From Candidatus Altimarinota bacterium (GTDB taxonomy: Bacteria; Patescibacteriota; Gracilibacteria; BD1-5; UBA2023): 64,000 bases of DNA. Positions 1 to 11,049 of this stretch are shown here, piece by piece (within the stretch, counting starts at the first letter, position 1; each line of letters begins with the position of its first letter). Made by a program: the position numbers and the translations under genes. The notes below the pieces were generated by a model. The model worked only from the letters and a program-made list of their open reading frames with translations. It searched no databases and had not been told where the DNA came from. The stretch is taken from NCBI GenBank assembly GCA_028713325.1, contig JAQTON010000001.1:199454-263453 (forward strand), read 5' to 3'.

Positions 1-409
1 AAGCGATTGCATACGAAAGTATCGCATCGCCGTTAGTGAGAGTCACGGAAGAAGAAAGATCGATGTTTACTGCTGTTCCAACCGTCTCTGTCTGATTTGG
101 CACATCTCCCATTACTGGCACTACTTCCGCCGCATTTACCGTAAACTGAATGGCATCCGCATTACTCGCTCCGTCATTATCGGTTGCCGTTACCGTTATA
201 TTGTACGTTCCGGCAGTCGTCGGAGTTCCGGTAATAGCTCCTGTTGAAGTATTGAGAACAAGTCCCGGAGGAAGACTTCCCGAAGCGATTGCATACGAAA
301 GTATCGCATCGCCGTTAGTGAGAGTCACGGAAGAAGAAAGATCGATGTTTACTGCTGTTCCAACCGTCTCTGTCTGATTTGGCACATCTCCCATTACTGG
401 CACTACTTC
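1..409. repeat. Near-identical tandem repeat in the surface-protein gene
   Basis: Positions 1-127 are identical to 283-409, giving a repeat unit of 282 bp (94 codons). The unit encodes one Ig-like domain. At least two units are present and the array continues outside the window. DNA identity this high over a full overlap suggests recent duplication or ongoing recombination between units. Confidence 0.9.
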
Positions 410-2962
410 TGGAGGTAGTGTATTCTCGATATTTATTCCCGCGATGGTCTTCGTACCGGCAAGAAAGGCTGCAGCCTGTATTGGGGTTACGTTAAATGCT
501 CTCAAAATTTGAGCGGTTATCCTCACAGATCATTTTACCATATCGATACTGTAGAGAGAAAGTCCTCCTGCATCATTGACCGATACTGCTAGATTTTTAG
601 TGGCTCCTGTCGGAATTCCATCGGCGGTCATCTGCTGATTGAGTCCTTTGAAGTTTATGACAGCAAGTTTCCCTCATACAACACTGAGAAACGATGCATA
701 TCTCGCATCACTGATTCCGGCAACGGAAGTAACAGCGAATCCTCCGTTATCAAACTCCAGAGAGCTGATAAGTCCAGTAATTGGATCAAGATTTATCTTA
801 TCTCCAGGAAGAAATGTTGTCTGATCGATATACACTTCGGATACTTTTTGAGTCACTACTTGCGAAGTAATTTTATATCCGTCCGATAACCCTCGATCTC
901 GCTCCGCATCTGCATACGTCAAGTATTTCGAGCTCTTCGAAGTGGCAAAAAGTGGTGGAAATTTCGAAGCCTCGTTGATACCTGTCTCATCCTGGAGACC
1001 GAACGGATTATCTATGGTGAATTTCGCTCCTATCGATCGTACCGCTTTTTGACTCTTTCCATACGAAGTAAGTCCGGCAGAAACTGACCCTTCTCCGATA
1101 CTGAATTTCTTGGCAAGTTCGGCGCCTATAGTATAAACACTTCCTGTTTTTACATCTACAAAAACACTTCCTTTGATGGTTTGATCAGGAAAGAGAACAC
1201 TGAGCTTGGTTTTGAGACCCGCACTTATTTCGTTGTATCCGGCATTAGAGAGAAGAGTATCATATCTCGTATATCCGACGTTTGGAGCGATATCGAGTCG
1301 AATCTGTGACCCGCTGAAACTTTCATTCAAAAGTTGTCCGACATCGATGGCAGTATTGAGTTCTCCTTCTACTCGCTTTCCTCCTTGTAATCCTCCGTCG
1401 ATACGGAATTGCTGGAAGATGCTGTTAATATTCTGTGTAATATTTCCAACCTCTCCGACACTCAAAGATTCGAGTTTGAATGCTCGAACCGTTCCGGTGA
1501 GTTCTTTGACGATAGCTTCACGATTGAGGTCTTTATGAGTATAGCTTGCAGAAGTTCCGACCTGTTTTGGTGCGAGACGTTGCAGAGTTGTTGTCCCCGG
1601 GAAAGAATATTCGAGGTATCGTTTATAGGTTCCGTAATCCCACTTGATAGTATCTCCATTGTCGAGTTTGTGTCCGATGGAGAGGGCGAATTTCTCCATG
1701 TTTGATCCCTTTTCGATGTACACGCTTGCTCCGGTTTTCGCCATACCATAGAGCATTATGAGTTCCGCTGCCACACGGGAGTTCGCTCCCTGATTGGACG
1801 CTTCCATGATATACCCGATATCTGCTTTGACGTTGATTTTATCCGGAGAAATATCATCTTGATAGGAGAGTCCAAACTTACTTGGTTGTAAAATTACACC
1901 CATAGCGGACTGTTCTTTCAGATTTCCAGAGAGAACTTTTCCGTTTCCAGAAAGAAGTGTGGGGGAATTTTTTGTCTCTGAAACTTTTTTCGTTAGAGCT
2001 CATGTATCAGAAGTTTCCGAAATTGGACGCTCGAGAGCAACTATCTCAGAATTTACGGCATGAACCCAGTTTTGTATGACGGTTCGTGCCGTATTTTCAT
2101 CGAGTCCGGGAACGGATGTGATATTTTTTAAAGAAGCGAGAGGGAGGTTTGATATACCTTTATTGTATTCGTTTGCAAATGAAACAATCCCTGTTTCATC
2201 ATAAGCAGGCAGATCGAGTACTGCAACCGATTGACTATCGGTCATTCCGGGCAAGTTCGTATACACTATGGCGGATTTTCCACCCACTTGGAGCATACGA
2301 AGTCCCTCAGAACCAAAACTTTCAAGCACATTCGTAAAAACCGCAGAGATATTTTCATTCTTTAAAATACTGGCAATCTTCTGTGCGGTCGACTCGTCTG
2401 CCTTTCAAGAAACTTCCGCGTCTTGTAGACCAAGCCGAGAATTGAGGTACCACTGAAAATGTTTAAGGAGAAGATCGTTTCCTTTGAAGACACCTTGCAC
2501 CGTCCCCGAATAAACGGACGTTCCTTCCTTAAAGTATTCATTAAGCGTTGTCGATGGAGTGTATTCCACATTTCCCTTTACTACCCGAACTCCCTGTATC
2601 TTTTTCATCGTCGCGAGATTTTCGGAAAAATCTTTTTCCGTTCCGAGAACAAATGTCGCGTGAGGATTACTCGAGAAGTTGATGTTATATTTCAGAAGTT
2701 CTCTATCAGACATACGGTTCGCCGAAAGAGAGGCGGAGGAAGATTTTGCCGTGAGAGTTGTTTGAACTCCATCCTTTGTGGTATCCACTTGCTTTGCAAT
2801 CTGTGGTGAATGATTATTATCCAGAGAACTGGTGCTATTTTGCAGAGTATTCTGTTCTGCGTACGCAGCACTTCCAGTTGCAAGAGCTACAGCTAATGCT
2901 GCCGAAGAAAGATTATTGGAGAGAGATTTTCGGATAAATCCGGAACCGTTATTTGAGTTCAT
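1..2962 (-). CDS. Secreted surface protein with C-terminal Ig-like repeats (partial)
   Basis: The gene starts at ATG 2962 and runs off the window, so the C-terminus is missing. Three reading segments join through TGA read as Gly (near 2405, 2000, 674 and 532). The N-terminus has a signal peptide: basic start, then a hydrophobic stretch ending AAYA before residue about 36. The middle (roughly residues 300-750) alternates short beta-strand-like segments rich in Gly, Ser, Thr and Tyr. From about residue 840 there are two or more copies of a 94-residue domain containing LPPGL and TGTPTTAGTY, typical of the putative-Ig family (He_PIG). I infer an exported, surface-exposed, possibly adhesive protein. 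The function of the N-terminal region is not recognised. It lies directly downstream of a second secreted protein on the same strand. Confidence 0.75.
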
Positions 2963-3021
2963 AAAGAGAATAGTAGGATATAGGGAGAATAGAAATATTT
3001 TTAGTTACCGGGAGATTTTCT

Positions 3022-5832
3022 TTAAAAAATACCAAGACTGAATTTTTTCATATACAGAGCGGCTACTTGTTGCTCGGTGAGAGTTGCGTGAGTGAACAGT
3101 ATATTTTCTGAAAGGGGTTCAGGAGTGTGTTTTTTCAGAACTTCTGAAAGGGGTGCGGCAAACGGTTCCGTTCCCTTTGTCCCTTTGTCTCCGATGATGA
3201 GCGTAGCTTTCTTTCCTTCGGCCGTGAGAGTATTGAAATAGGATATCTTCCCGATATCACCGATAGTGAGGGTATTTCCGCTATATGCGATATGAGAAAG
3301 AGTTTTCCCCGAAATCCCCATACGAACATCCACTCCATTTTGAGAGAGAAATTTCATGATATCTCCAGAGACAGAGGTGATTTTGAGATATCCTCCTTCA
3401 TAGGATACTTTGAGCCCTTCGATACCGAGCATCTTTTCGAGTTTTTCCCCAAGATCTGCATTGTTTTTATTCAAAATAGTCGTTTCTCCGATTCCTTCCA
3501 GTCTCATAATCTCTGCCATCGTTTTTTTCGCTTGATGAGGGGTATATTTCATAGAAATTTTTGATGTCTCGATTCCTGGGATAAAAGGTATACCTATCAT
3601 CTTCGTAACGATACTGATTCCAATTCCCCACCCACTTATATTCCATCCTTTTTCCTCTTCGGTAGAAGCTTGAGTATTGAGGAATTTTGCTATGTAAAAC
3701 ATCTTTTCTTCCTCAATGATTCGTTGTTTTCCGCTCGCATTCATACTATCAAATCCCTGTATAGAGAGTCTTGTTTCGGTATCTCGGAGAGAATCCCAGA
3801 GAAATGTCACTTTTCCGTACTCTTTGGCAGAAATCATTTCTCGTATATGTTGCATACATACCTCGAGTGGAAGTGATACATCACAGGCAAATACCGTATC
3901 GAGAAGCTTGGAATATTCCGCTGTCTTTTTTTCAATAGCCACTTTCTTGTCTTCGCTAAATCTGAATCCAAGTCCAAAGATAGTGCTTTGGGTATTGATA
4001 AGCGAAAGGCTTCCTCCTATCTTAAAACTCTTTTCAGTCTGGTTGAAATCCACTATCCCCGCATTTTTCAATTCTTCCGTATTGGTGTTGCTAATATAGC
4101 CGAGGCTCAAAACCGGGAGGACATTATTTTGGGATCCGAGCCCAAGATTTATCCCTACGCCTCAACTTACAGCAGTTGTTTCGCTTATTTGTTTCGTTCC
4201 TGCATATTCCACTCCAATCATAACCATATTTCCTCCGTTGGCATTGTATATACCGGTACTGAGTTTGATACTGTCGATGAACTTTTTCTGTGCCTGAGAA
4301 ACACGCATATCCAGAGCTTGATTCGAATAATTTGCCTGTATTCCTCCGTGATTGGCTGAGAAATAGGAAGCAGAAATCATCGATAGCAAATTCATCGATT
4401 GAGCCATCACTTGATCTTCAAATGCCGGACTATTTACCGTTTTTTGAAGGGTATTGATCATATGAAGGTACTCCTGATCGCTAATCACACCGGTATTTTT
4501 CAATTTTATAAGCTCTGTTCCAAGATTTTTTGTTCCATCTTGGATTTTCGTAAAGAGTTTTCCTACGAGAGAATTCCCGAAGATGTGTCCCTTCGTCTGT
4601 TCCCATTTTTTGAGTCATTCTGATCCGTATCGGAGAACATACCCAACATCGGCTCCAGAGATATTGAGTCGGTAAAAAGCATCGCTAAACTGGATTTTTG
4701 CGAGGGGATTCGCCTGAAGAAATGCAACAAGATCGGCACGATTGCGAAGAGTGGTTTTTACTCATCCATACTGGAAAATATAGGAAAGATTATTATAGAA
4801 ATCCTCTCCTTTTTCTTCTACCGTCATTCGTGCTTCCGTTTCACTCAGAAGGATAGAAAGTTGTTGTCCAGAGAGAATTCCTCTATCTTTATCAGAAACT
4901 TTTCCGTCATTATTCGTGTCTGCGAGATAGTTAAGAACATTGGACGTATCAATGAGCTTTGACAGTATATCGATATTCCAAGCATCCTTGAGGCTTACAG
5001 AGCGATTTTTATAATATTCTTTCTGCTCCTTGGAATATACGGTTTCATTCACCTGAGATGTGGTAGAAACAAGTCCGCCAAGTGAAGTTTCCGGAAGATA
5101 GGCAGTGTCTTTATAGGAAGGAGTTTCCATTGAAGTTACACCCCCTTCCGCGAGAGTGGTTTGAAAAAATGCAGTAAATTTTATAAGTTTCTCGTTTTCC
5201 GGATTTATTTTCCCTATATACGCCACTTTTTGTGCATATGTCGGAAGCAGTTCCTTGATTTTTTTTGTTACATCCTCCATATATGTAATAGAGAGGTGTT
5301 CTTTCATTTTTGTTATATCCTGAGACATAACAAGGAGTTTTTTGTCGATGATTTTTGATTCCTCTTCGGAAGAAGCACTTTCTTTTTTCTGTATAAGAAT
5401 ATCTTGTTTTTCGAGAAGCGTTGCTATCTCCGGAAAAGTAGCAAGTACACTCAAATCCCCTTGATAGAGGGCATTGAAAATATCCAGATCGAACAAAAAG
5501 AACGTTTCTATATCCCGTTGCTCGTAGAATTCTACTTTTTTCTTTAAATTCTCTTCACTTGCTTTCTCTTCTCCCTTTTGTGTATTATTTGACGCTCAAA
5601 TTACAAGGGTATTTGTTAGGGTATCGTACCGAACACCCTTATAATCCCCTGCAGAAGAGAGGGTAGTTGCTATGTTGGATTGTATTTGAGTAGTGAGTCA
5701 TTCGGTAGAAGTGAGGAGAGGAGAGGTGTTTTTTACTCATTCTTCCGCTCATGCGTTACCAGAGAGGGCAACGAGAAGGCTCCCCGTAGTTATTGCGACT
5801 TTCGATAGAGAAGACCCATGACTATTTTTCAT
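3022..5832 (-). CDS. Secreted protein of unknown function with a dockerin-like calcium loop
   Basis: This is a 936-aa protein when TGA is read as Gly; standard reading cuts it into three pieces. ATG 5832 opens a classical signal peptide (MKNSHGSSLSKVAITTGSLL, then a likely cleavage near ALSGNAGA). Around residues 300-310 the segment DTNNDGKVSDKD has the spacing of an EF-hand or dockerin calcium-binding loop. The middle contains several repeated Gly-rich strands (for example GGVGINLGLGSQ). The rest matches no family I recognise. It lies just upstream of the Ig-repeat protein (59-bp gap) and shares its general composition, so the two probably form one surface-protein operon driven by the promoter at 5867-5894. 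Confidence 0.75.
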
Positions 5833-5866
5833 AAAATAATGTGTTATATATAAGGTAATTCGCTAA

Positions 5867-5894
5867 TTTATAATAAAAATACAAAATAAGTCAA
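5867..5894 (-). promoter_or_regulatory. Promoter of the surface-protein operon
   Basis: On the minus strand TTGACT is followed after 16 bp by TATAAA, about 35 bp upstream of ATG 5832. This matches a sigma-70-type promoter. A second TATAAT-like box lies a little further upstream. Confidence 0.55.
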
Positions 5895-5984
5895 ATTTTT
5901 CTGTTCATCCGGACGATTATATCAAATAATACACAAAAAAGCAAATTTCGGGAATCTTTTCAATTCTGTCTTCTTGAATTCATC

Positions 5985-6016
5985 AAAAAACTCTCTTTCG
6001 GCAAGGAAAGAGAGTT
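5985..6016 (-). terminator. Intrinsic terminator, probably the original tRNA-Phe terminator
   Basis: An 11-bp stem (AACTCTCTTTC / GAAAGAGAGTT) is followed on the minus strand by a run of T. It begins about 16 bp past a minus-strand TCGCCACCA, which equals the 3' end of the tRNA-Phe at 23345. The simplest reading is that this terminator belonged to the tRNA before the element inserted. Confidence 0.7.
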
Positions 6017-6030
6017 TTGGATTTACGGAA

Positions 6031-6040
6031 ATGGTGGCGA
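6031..6040. repeat. attL: left attachment-site repeat of the integrated element
   Basis: ATGGTGGCGA here is identical to 23344-23353. On the minus strand it reads TCGCCACCA, the last bases of tRNA-Phe including CCA. Beyond it on the chromosomal side lies a minus-strand terminator, as expected for the severed downstream flank of a tRNA gene. Confidence 0.75.
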
Positions 6041-6200
6041 CTGGTGGAGGAAGTAAGAACTGCATTACAGTCATCTGATATGATTCCTTATATACCGAAG
6101 CTTATCTAAATTTTATACCTAAGGTCGTCTCACTATATGAAATAGATAACCATAATTTTATAAAAAAAAGAAAAAGAGATCCTCTTCTTTGGTTTTCTTT

Positions 6201-6290
6201 TTGACAAAAACGACTCTTATATGCTATTATTTAATTGCGATAAGATAATAGACCAACGACTAGGAGGTTTTTCATATAAGAGTCTTTTTT
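6201..6290. promoter_or_regulatory. Promoter overlapped by a 12-bp inverted repeat
   Basis: TTGACA (6201-6206) and TATTAT (6225-6230) are separated by 18 bp. The arm GACTCTTATATG (6212-6223), between the two boxes, is perfectly complementary to CATATAAGAGTC (6273-6284), which is followed by six T. An inner pair CTATTAT/ATAATAG lies in the loop. It may be an operator, an attenuator or a bidirectional terminator at the element end. A Shine-Dalgarno-like AGGAGG at 6262 has no start codon at normal distance. Confidence 0.5.
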
Positions 6291-6315
6291 AGCTAATCAC
6301 TAACTAAGACCTTTT

Positions 6316-6525
6316 ATGGGAGCAATTATCAAGCTCACAGGTCTTAGTTTCTCTGAAATTGCTGATGTAATACAATGGGGAAGTTTTCTGGCAGACCCAA
6401 GCAATAAAACAGTGTTAAGCTGTTGTATTGTGTCAATCGTATTATTACTTTACAAAAACAAAGAAGCGATACGAAGATATATTATTCAGTGATTGGCATT
6501 GTTGAGTATATATCTTTGGTTGTAA
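6316..6525 (+). CDS. Small membrane protein of unknown function
   Basis: A 69-aa protein containing one in-frame TGA (Gly). It begins MGAIIKLTGLSFSEIADVIQ and has one clear hydrophobic helix (about residues 33-48, CIVSIVLLLY) with a second hydrophobic stretch at the C-terminus (LALLSIYLWL), so it is probably an integral membrane protein with two short spans. It is the first gene inside the left end of the element, preceded by a promoter and inverted repeat and followed by a hairpin terminator at 6542-6584. No family is recognised. Small membrane proteins of this type occur as toxins, holin-like proteins or defence effectors, but nothing here decides between these. Confidence 0.5.
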
Positions 6526-6541
6526 AATCAAAATCTTTTGA

Positions 6542-6584
6542 GTATCGCAAGTCCATTTTCGATTGACAATGGACTTTTTGATAC
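6542..6584 (+). terminator. Hairpin terminator after the small membrane protein
   Basis: Inner stem AAGTCCATT / AATGGACTT (6549-6557, 6568-6576) followed by TTT, with an outer GTATC/GATAC pair. It lies 16 bp after the stop codon of the small gene. Confidence 0.6.
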
Positions 6585-6680
6585 CCTTTTCAAGGGGTTG
6601 TAAATCTCCAAAAACGAGAACTTAATCAATTTCGTATTTGTGAATTGCGAAGCAGACGATAGTAAATTCGCATATAAAAT

Positions 6681-6709
6681 AAAAGAGCTGTCCGTGGAAC
6701 AGCTCTTTT
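6681..6709. terminator. Bidirectional hairpin terminator
   Basis: Perfect 11-bp stem AAAAGAGCTGT / ACAGCTCTTTT with a 7-nt loop and T-rich tails on both strands. It lies between the plus-strand small gene and the end of the minus-strand operon at 6767. Positions 6585-6680 hold no feature I can support. Confidence 0.75.
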
Positions 6710-6766
6710 ATGATAAAATCGAGATAGTCCCCATGACTGAGGTATTTTAAACGGAATATCGAATAT

Positions 6767-7297
6767 TTAAATATATCTTATTGTAATATTGATTTTTCAC
6801 TTTAATTCTTTGCTTATTTTTTGCCAAAAACCCATTCAATATACTGATGGCTCAACTATTATCTTATTGATGTTATAATGCTTACACAACTCTATTATGC
6901 TTAATTTCCCTAATCATTTCTCAATAGAGATCATTTTATCAATAAAAATACTTTTTCATTTCTCTAACTGCTTTTTGTTAACTTTAAAAAATACTTTATT
7001 TTTTCAATCTACAACTCATTTTATATAAATCTCATGATTATCAGATTTATCAATTTCTGTTATATAGGCTAACCTATACAAAAAACTACCTTTTGATTTT
7101 GATAATTTTATAAGTAAAGCCGGTAGGCTGATTATTTTAGATAAATAATTACGAAAATAAAATCATTTAAAGGGCGTGATTTCTTCCATTCATTTTTTGT
7201 AATTCTCATCCTTCGTACTAAAATATACATCCAAAATATTTTTTGCATCATTTATATTAATTTCCTCCTCTTTAAAGGTCATCTTTATATTTTCCAT
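6767..7297 (-). CDS. Orphan protein downstream of ietS, hidden by TGA codons
   Basis: With TGA as Gly this frame is open for 176 codons from ATG 7297 to TAA; with the standard code it is broken by about ten TGA codons and leaves no long ORF. The protein is rich in Lys, Ile and Asn, starts MENIKMTFKEEEININDAKN and ends KGKINITIRYI. There is no signal peptide, membrane span or motif I recognise. It follows ietS after 80 bp on the same strand and is followed by a terminator (6681-6709), so it is probably the last gene of the ietA-ietS transcript. A third, accessory component of that system is possible but unproven. Confidence 0.6.
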
Positions 7298-7377
7298 AAT
7301 TCTGTTTAAAGGGGCTGTTAATTCATAATTACAAATTTACTCCATAGGAGTTCTCACCATATAAAAAACAGGCTTTA

Positions 7378-9882
7378 TTAAAAAAGGCTTTCAATTTCAG
7401 TTTGGACTTGATTGACTTCTATCATTTGTTCATAAATTTGTATTGTTCCATCAAGTGATTCGAAGCTTACTGCAATTGCATACGGATAATCATTATCCGT
7501 ATCTTTCTCCCACCCGTTATGACCAATAACTCAAATAAAGAATGATTCAGGTAAATCATAAGCATTAATGATAGTCCAATCTTTCTGTGTGGCACTATTA
7601 CTTCTACTTATCTTGGCAACTTTACCATGTCTTTTATTATCTTGAATAATCCATTTGAAGCTATCAGTTCTTTGGCTGGATAAAGTATCCTCCATGGGAT
7701 CGTCAGTAGTAATAATTGGTTCAGACTCTTGCTTTTGTCATTCTTGTATGACTCTTGATCGGAATTCTTCAATAGTTTCTCATGGTTTGGATGAAATCCA
7801 ACTCATCCATGTAGATAGGTAAGATTTTGTACCTTTCCGAGTTCTTCGAGATTTGGATTTATATACCAATGTTACTTCGATTAAAACCTGAGCACTCATA
7901 CTTGGTCATCGAATTTCTACAGGAACATGAACAGCGTAGATATTGGCCTGTTTACCACTGATCTTCTTCGTATCATCTATGAAAGTGATTCTGTTAGAAT
8001 TATTCTGCAAGGCACGATTAATGTTTGGTAATCAATATCCATAGCGAGCGAGCTTATTGGCATTTTCATTTTTATCTTCGGTAATTTCAATCTCACTTGG
8101 CCATCTCGCAGACTGAATAAGTAGGGCTTTGTAAAAGAGAGTTGATTTTTCAGGGAAAGAATTTTGTATTTGAGCAAGTATATTGCATACTTTAGGTGCA
8201 GAGAATGAGGTACCAATTGAGTCTTTTGAATAAGCCTTTCCACCAGTGAGTGTGGAATTAGTGGTTTCAATCGATGTCGGTTCTTTCTGTCGCAAACCAT
8301 AAGGGGTGATTTTATCTACAACATATTCACCACCATATTCAACTAATTCTGGTTTGATGCTATCCCATATTCAAAATCATGATCTTGAGAAAGAAGATAT
8401 ATGATTTGCGGGAGATATTGATCTTTCATCCACTGTTTCAAAACCATTTGGGCATATAGAACCAACTGTTACTCCAAAAAGACTCTGTCATGGATTAGCA
8501 ATCCTGCATTCATTTTTATGTAAATATTCAGGATAGGATGATAAATGATGTCTTATCTGGGATCGGTCAAGATTTCAAGATGAAATAACGAAAAGTAAAT
8601 CATTCTCGTAACTTAATCTATCAATTTCAGCACTCCAAGAAGAAACATGAGTAGTTCGGCAGGCAGTACTGCTGTTCACGGATAAGTTAAATAAACGAGT
8701 GGAAGGTTTGTAAAAATCATCAGTTACTTGCTTCATTATATTCCCTATCATTACCCCCTTCGGGATTTTTCTGTCGTGGTCCAAAATTCTTGCATTTTCT
8801 ATCCAACAATTAGCCTTGTATGATCCTGTTCTTGGTATTCATGAAGGGTATATTACAACTCAGCCCACGCTGGTACCATGTCAATTAGCATCTCAAACAT
8901 TGGTATCATGTGGCAAATAACTACGTGAGTTAGCTCAACGAACCATGGAACTTAGGAGAATGTGATTTTCTTGAATTCCACTATCCATAACACATACTCC
9001 TGCGTTATCAGGCTCTGGCGATTCAAGGGTAATTAGCCCAATATCCTCTTCATTTTGAGATATGGTTGATATTGTATCAATATCCTCTTGTAGCTTTATC
9101 TCAAAGACAAAGGGGAAGATAATTGCAATATTCTTTAATCACTTACCGTTGATGTTTATAAAGTAGCAGAAACTATCTTCGAAATTAATTTGGTCGGTAA
9201 TAATTCCATTATACGCATTAACAATGGCTTCCAGTTGAGATTCGCGATCTATTTCTTTTTGGTAATTATCGTTTTCCCATTGTCTCATCTTTACTTCAAA
9301 ATCTATATCAGTATCACGAACTTTTCTTTTTGGGATAGGGATCTTTTGACATGCCACTCCAACCTCAATTTCGTATACCTCATCTTCGTTAATATTGTCC
9401 CATATCGCAGATAAATCTGCAGAAAGGATATGCTCCAGTCGCCATTGAATTCAACTGTCAATTTTCCATAACTGAGCAGCCTGATTTTTGGATCTTCAAT
9501 TTTGTTCCAGAAAATCAGTAATTTTCTTTTCTAATTTAGAAATGCTTATCGATGAACCTATGATATAACCATTTTCTTCTTCTGAAATGAGCTCGATCCC
9601 CAATCATTTTAATGCCTCTATTTTAATTTTTCATGTATCTATCTGTAAGAATAATGGTATCTCGTCATCATTTAAAATCCCTTCTAATCAACTTTCTTGA
9701 ACATATTCTGTCCAGGAGCTTTTTGCTTTATCTAAAGATTCCCTGAGTCCTCGTCCATGTCCAAATCTATTATTTAGATTGGCAATAGTCTGAGGATTTG
9801 TTTCAAATGGAATTCTTTTTATCTTACGCATTCACCCATGATTCACAGCAGAAAACTCTATGTGTTTGAAATCTCTTGGCAT
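7378..9882 (-). CDS. ietS: IetS-like subtilisin family (S8) serine protease
   Basis: 834 aa once about 21 in-frame TGA codons are read as Gly. The S8 triad is visible in order: Asp300 in VCVMDSG, His335 in NGHGTS, Ser559 in GTSFSAP, with the oxyanion Asn437 in SSGN. Several neighbouring glycines are TGA-encoded (NGHG, SSGN). The 290-residue N-terminal region and 250-residue C-terminal region are family-specific and unassigned. There is no signal peptide, so it acts in the cytoplasm. It starts 11 bp after the AAA+ ATPase gene. An AAA+ ATPase plus subtilisin-like protease is the described anti-phage pair IetAS, in which the ATPase is thought to control or feed the protease. Full catalytic residues argue that it is active. 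Confidence 0.8.
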
Positions 9883-9893
9883 GATGAAAAGAA

Positions 9894-10871
9894 TTATCGA
9901 GAAAGGTATTCATTAATTGCATACGTAAGGTGTTCCATGGTTACGGTATCACCACCCTCTAAAACAGCCGTTTTCCCAGCATTCTGAGTTAATTTTACAA
10001 TATCTGAGGCAGAAAATCCTACCAATTTTTTGGCGATAAGCTTAAAATTTATACTCTTGCTTACTTTCATGGCACTAAGTGTATTTTTGCAGAGCTGTGA
10101 AATTTCTTCTATTTCGGGTTTTTTAATTTCAATAACATCGTCAAATCGTCTAAACATTGCTGTATCAATAGAATCCTTTAAATTAGTTGTAGCGATTATA
10201 ATACCAGGAGAATCATAGTCCTCAAGCAAATTTAACATTACATTTACTATACGACTCATTTCACCAACATCCTGTTTATTATCCCGAGATTTTGCTATGA
10301 AATCGAATTCATCCAATAATAATACACATGGATATGTCTTGACTTGGTCAAAAACTTTTCGTAAATTAACTAAAGACTCGCCTAGAAAAGAGGATATTAT
10401 AACCTCAAAGTTTATTCTAAGAAATGGTAAGCCGATATCCCATGCCAATCTTTCTGCTCACATACTTTTTCCGCATCCAGGAGGTCAGTAAAACATGATC
10501 TTTTGTTTTGGTTTTAATCCACTTAGCAACAAGCGATCACGAGCAATATATTCCTTTTCGATACGTAAGAACTTCTTTTCAATCTCCTGAGATAAAATCA
10601 TATCATGTCGTAATTCCTCTCTATCAATCTTTGTTACTAGAGGAATATTGTTTCTAGAATTGAGAGGTGTGCTGAAAGTTAGTGGGTTTAATGAATGCTC
10701 TTCTCTTTTTGCTGTTACATTACTTTCCAAGATTTTCAATAATGAATTTGCAACATTCTTGTGTCATTTTTCTTTTTCTCTGGAGATTATATTATACGCA
10801 ATCTTAACAATATCATCCTCTGGTGATCACTTTATTGAGCGAAATAATCTCGTTAGGGTTGAAGTATCCAT
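9894..10871 (-). CDS. ietA: IetA-like AAA+ ATPase
   Basis: A 325-aa AAA+ protein. Walker A is GPPGCGKS at residues 129-136; its first Gly is a TGA codon. Walker B is LLLDEFDF near residues 184-191, followed by sensor-1 ATTN and an arginine-finger RRFD. The N-terminal 125 residues are a family-specific helical region and a C-terminal lid domain follows. The start ATG 10871 lies about 43 nt downstream of the predicted transcription start. Together with the S8 protease directly downstream it forms an IetAS defence pair. The closest fold is the FtsH/spastin-like AAA+ group, but there is no membrane span and no fused protease domain, so a housekeeping FtsH role is unlikely. Confidence 0.8.
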
Positions 10872-10920
10872 AAGATTGGAATTTATCCAGATAGTTTAAA
10901 GAAAACAAAAAATCGCCTCC

Positions 10921-10948
10921 ATTATATTAAGAAAGTTGAATTTGTAAA
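10921..10948 (-). promoter_or_regulatory. Promoter of the ietAS operon
   Basis: Minus strand TTTACA, 16-bp spacer, perfect TATAAT. The predicted transcript starts near 10914, giving a leader of about 43 nt before ietA. GGAGG lies just past the -10 box, too far from the start codon to be its ribosome-binding site. Confidence 0.65.
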
Positions 10949-11049
10949 ACTCATATTTCTTTTACTTGCTTAAAAAGCTTCTCCAAAAAAATCCTGTTAT
11001 AGAACACGAAAAAATAATACGAAAAAAGAAGGCAAAATAATCTTTTGGT

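Noticed and set aside
1-409. A CRISPR-like array
   Set aside because: The 282-bp units encode protein domains in frame and have no spacers.
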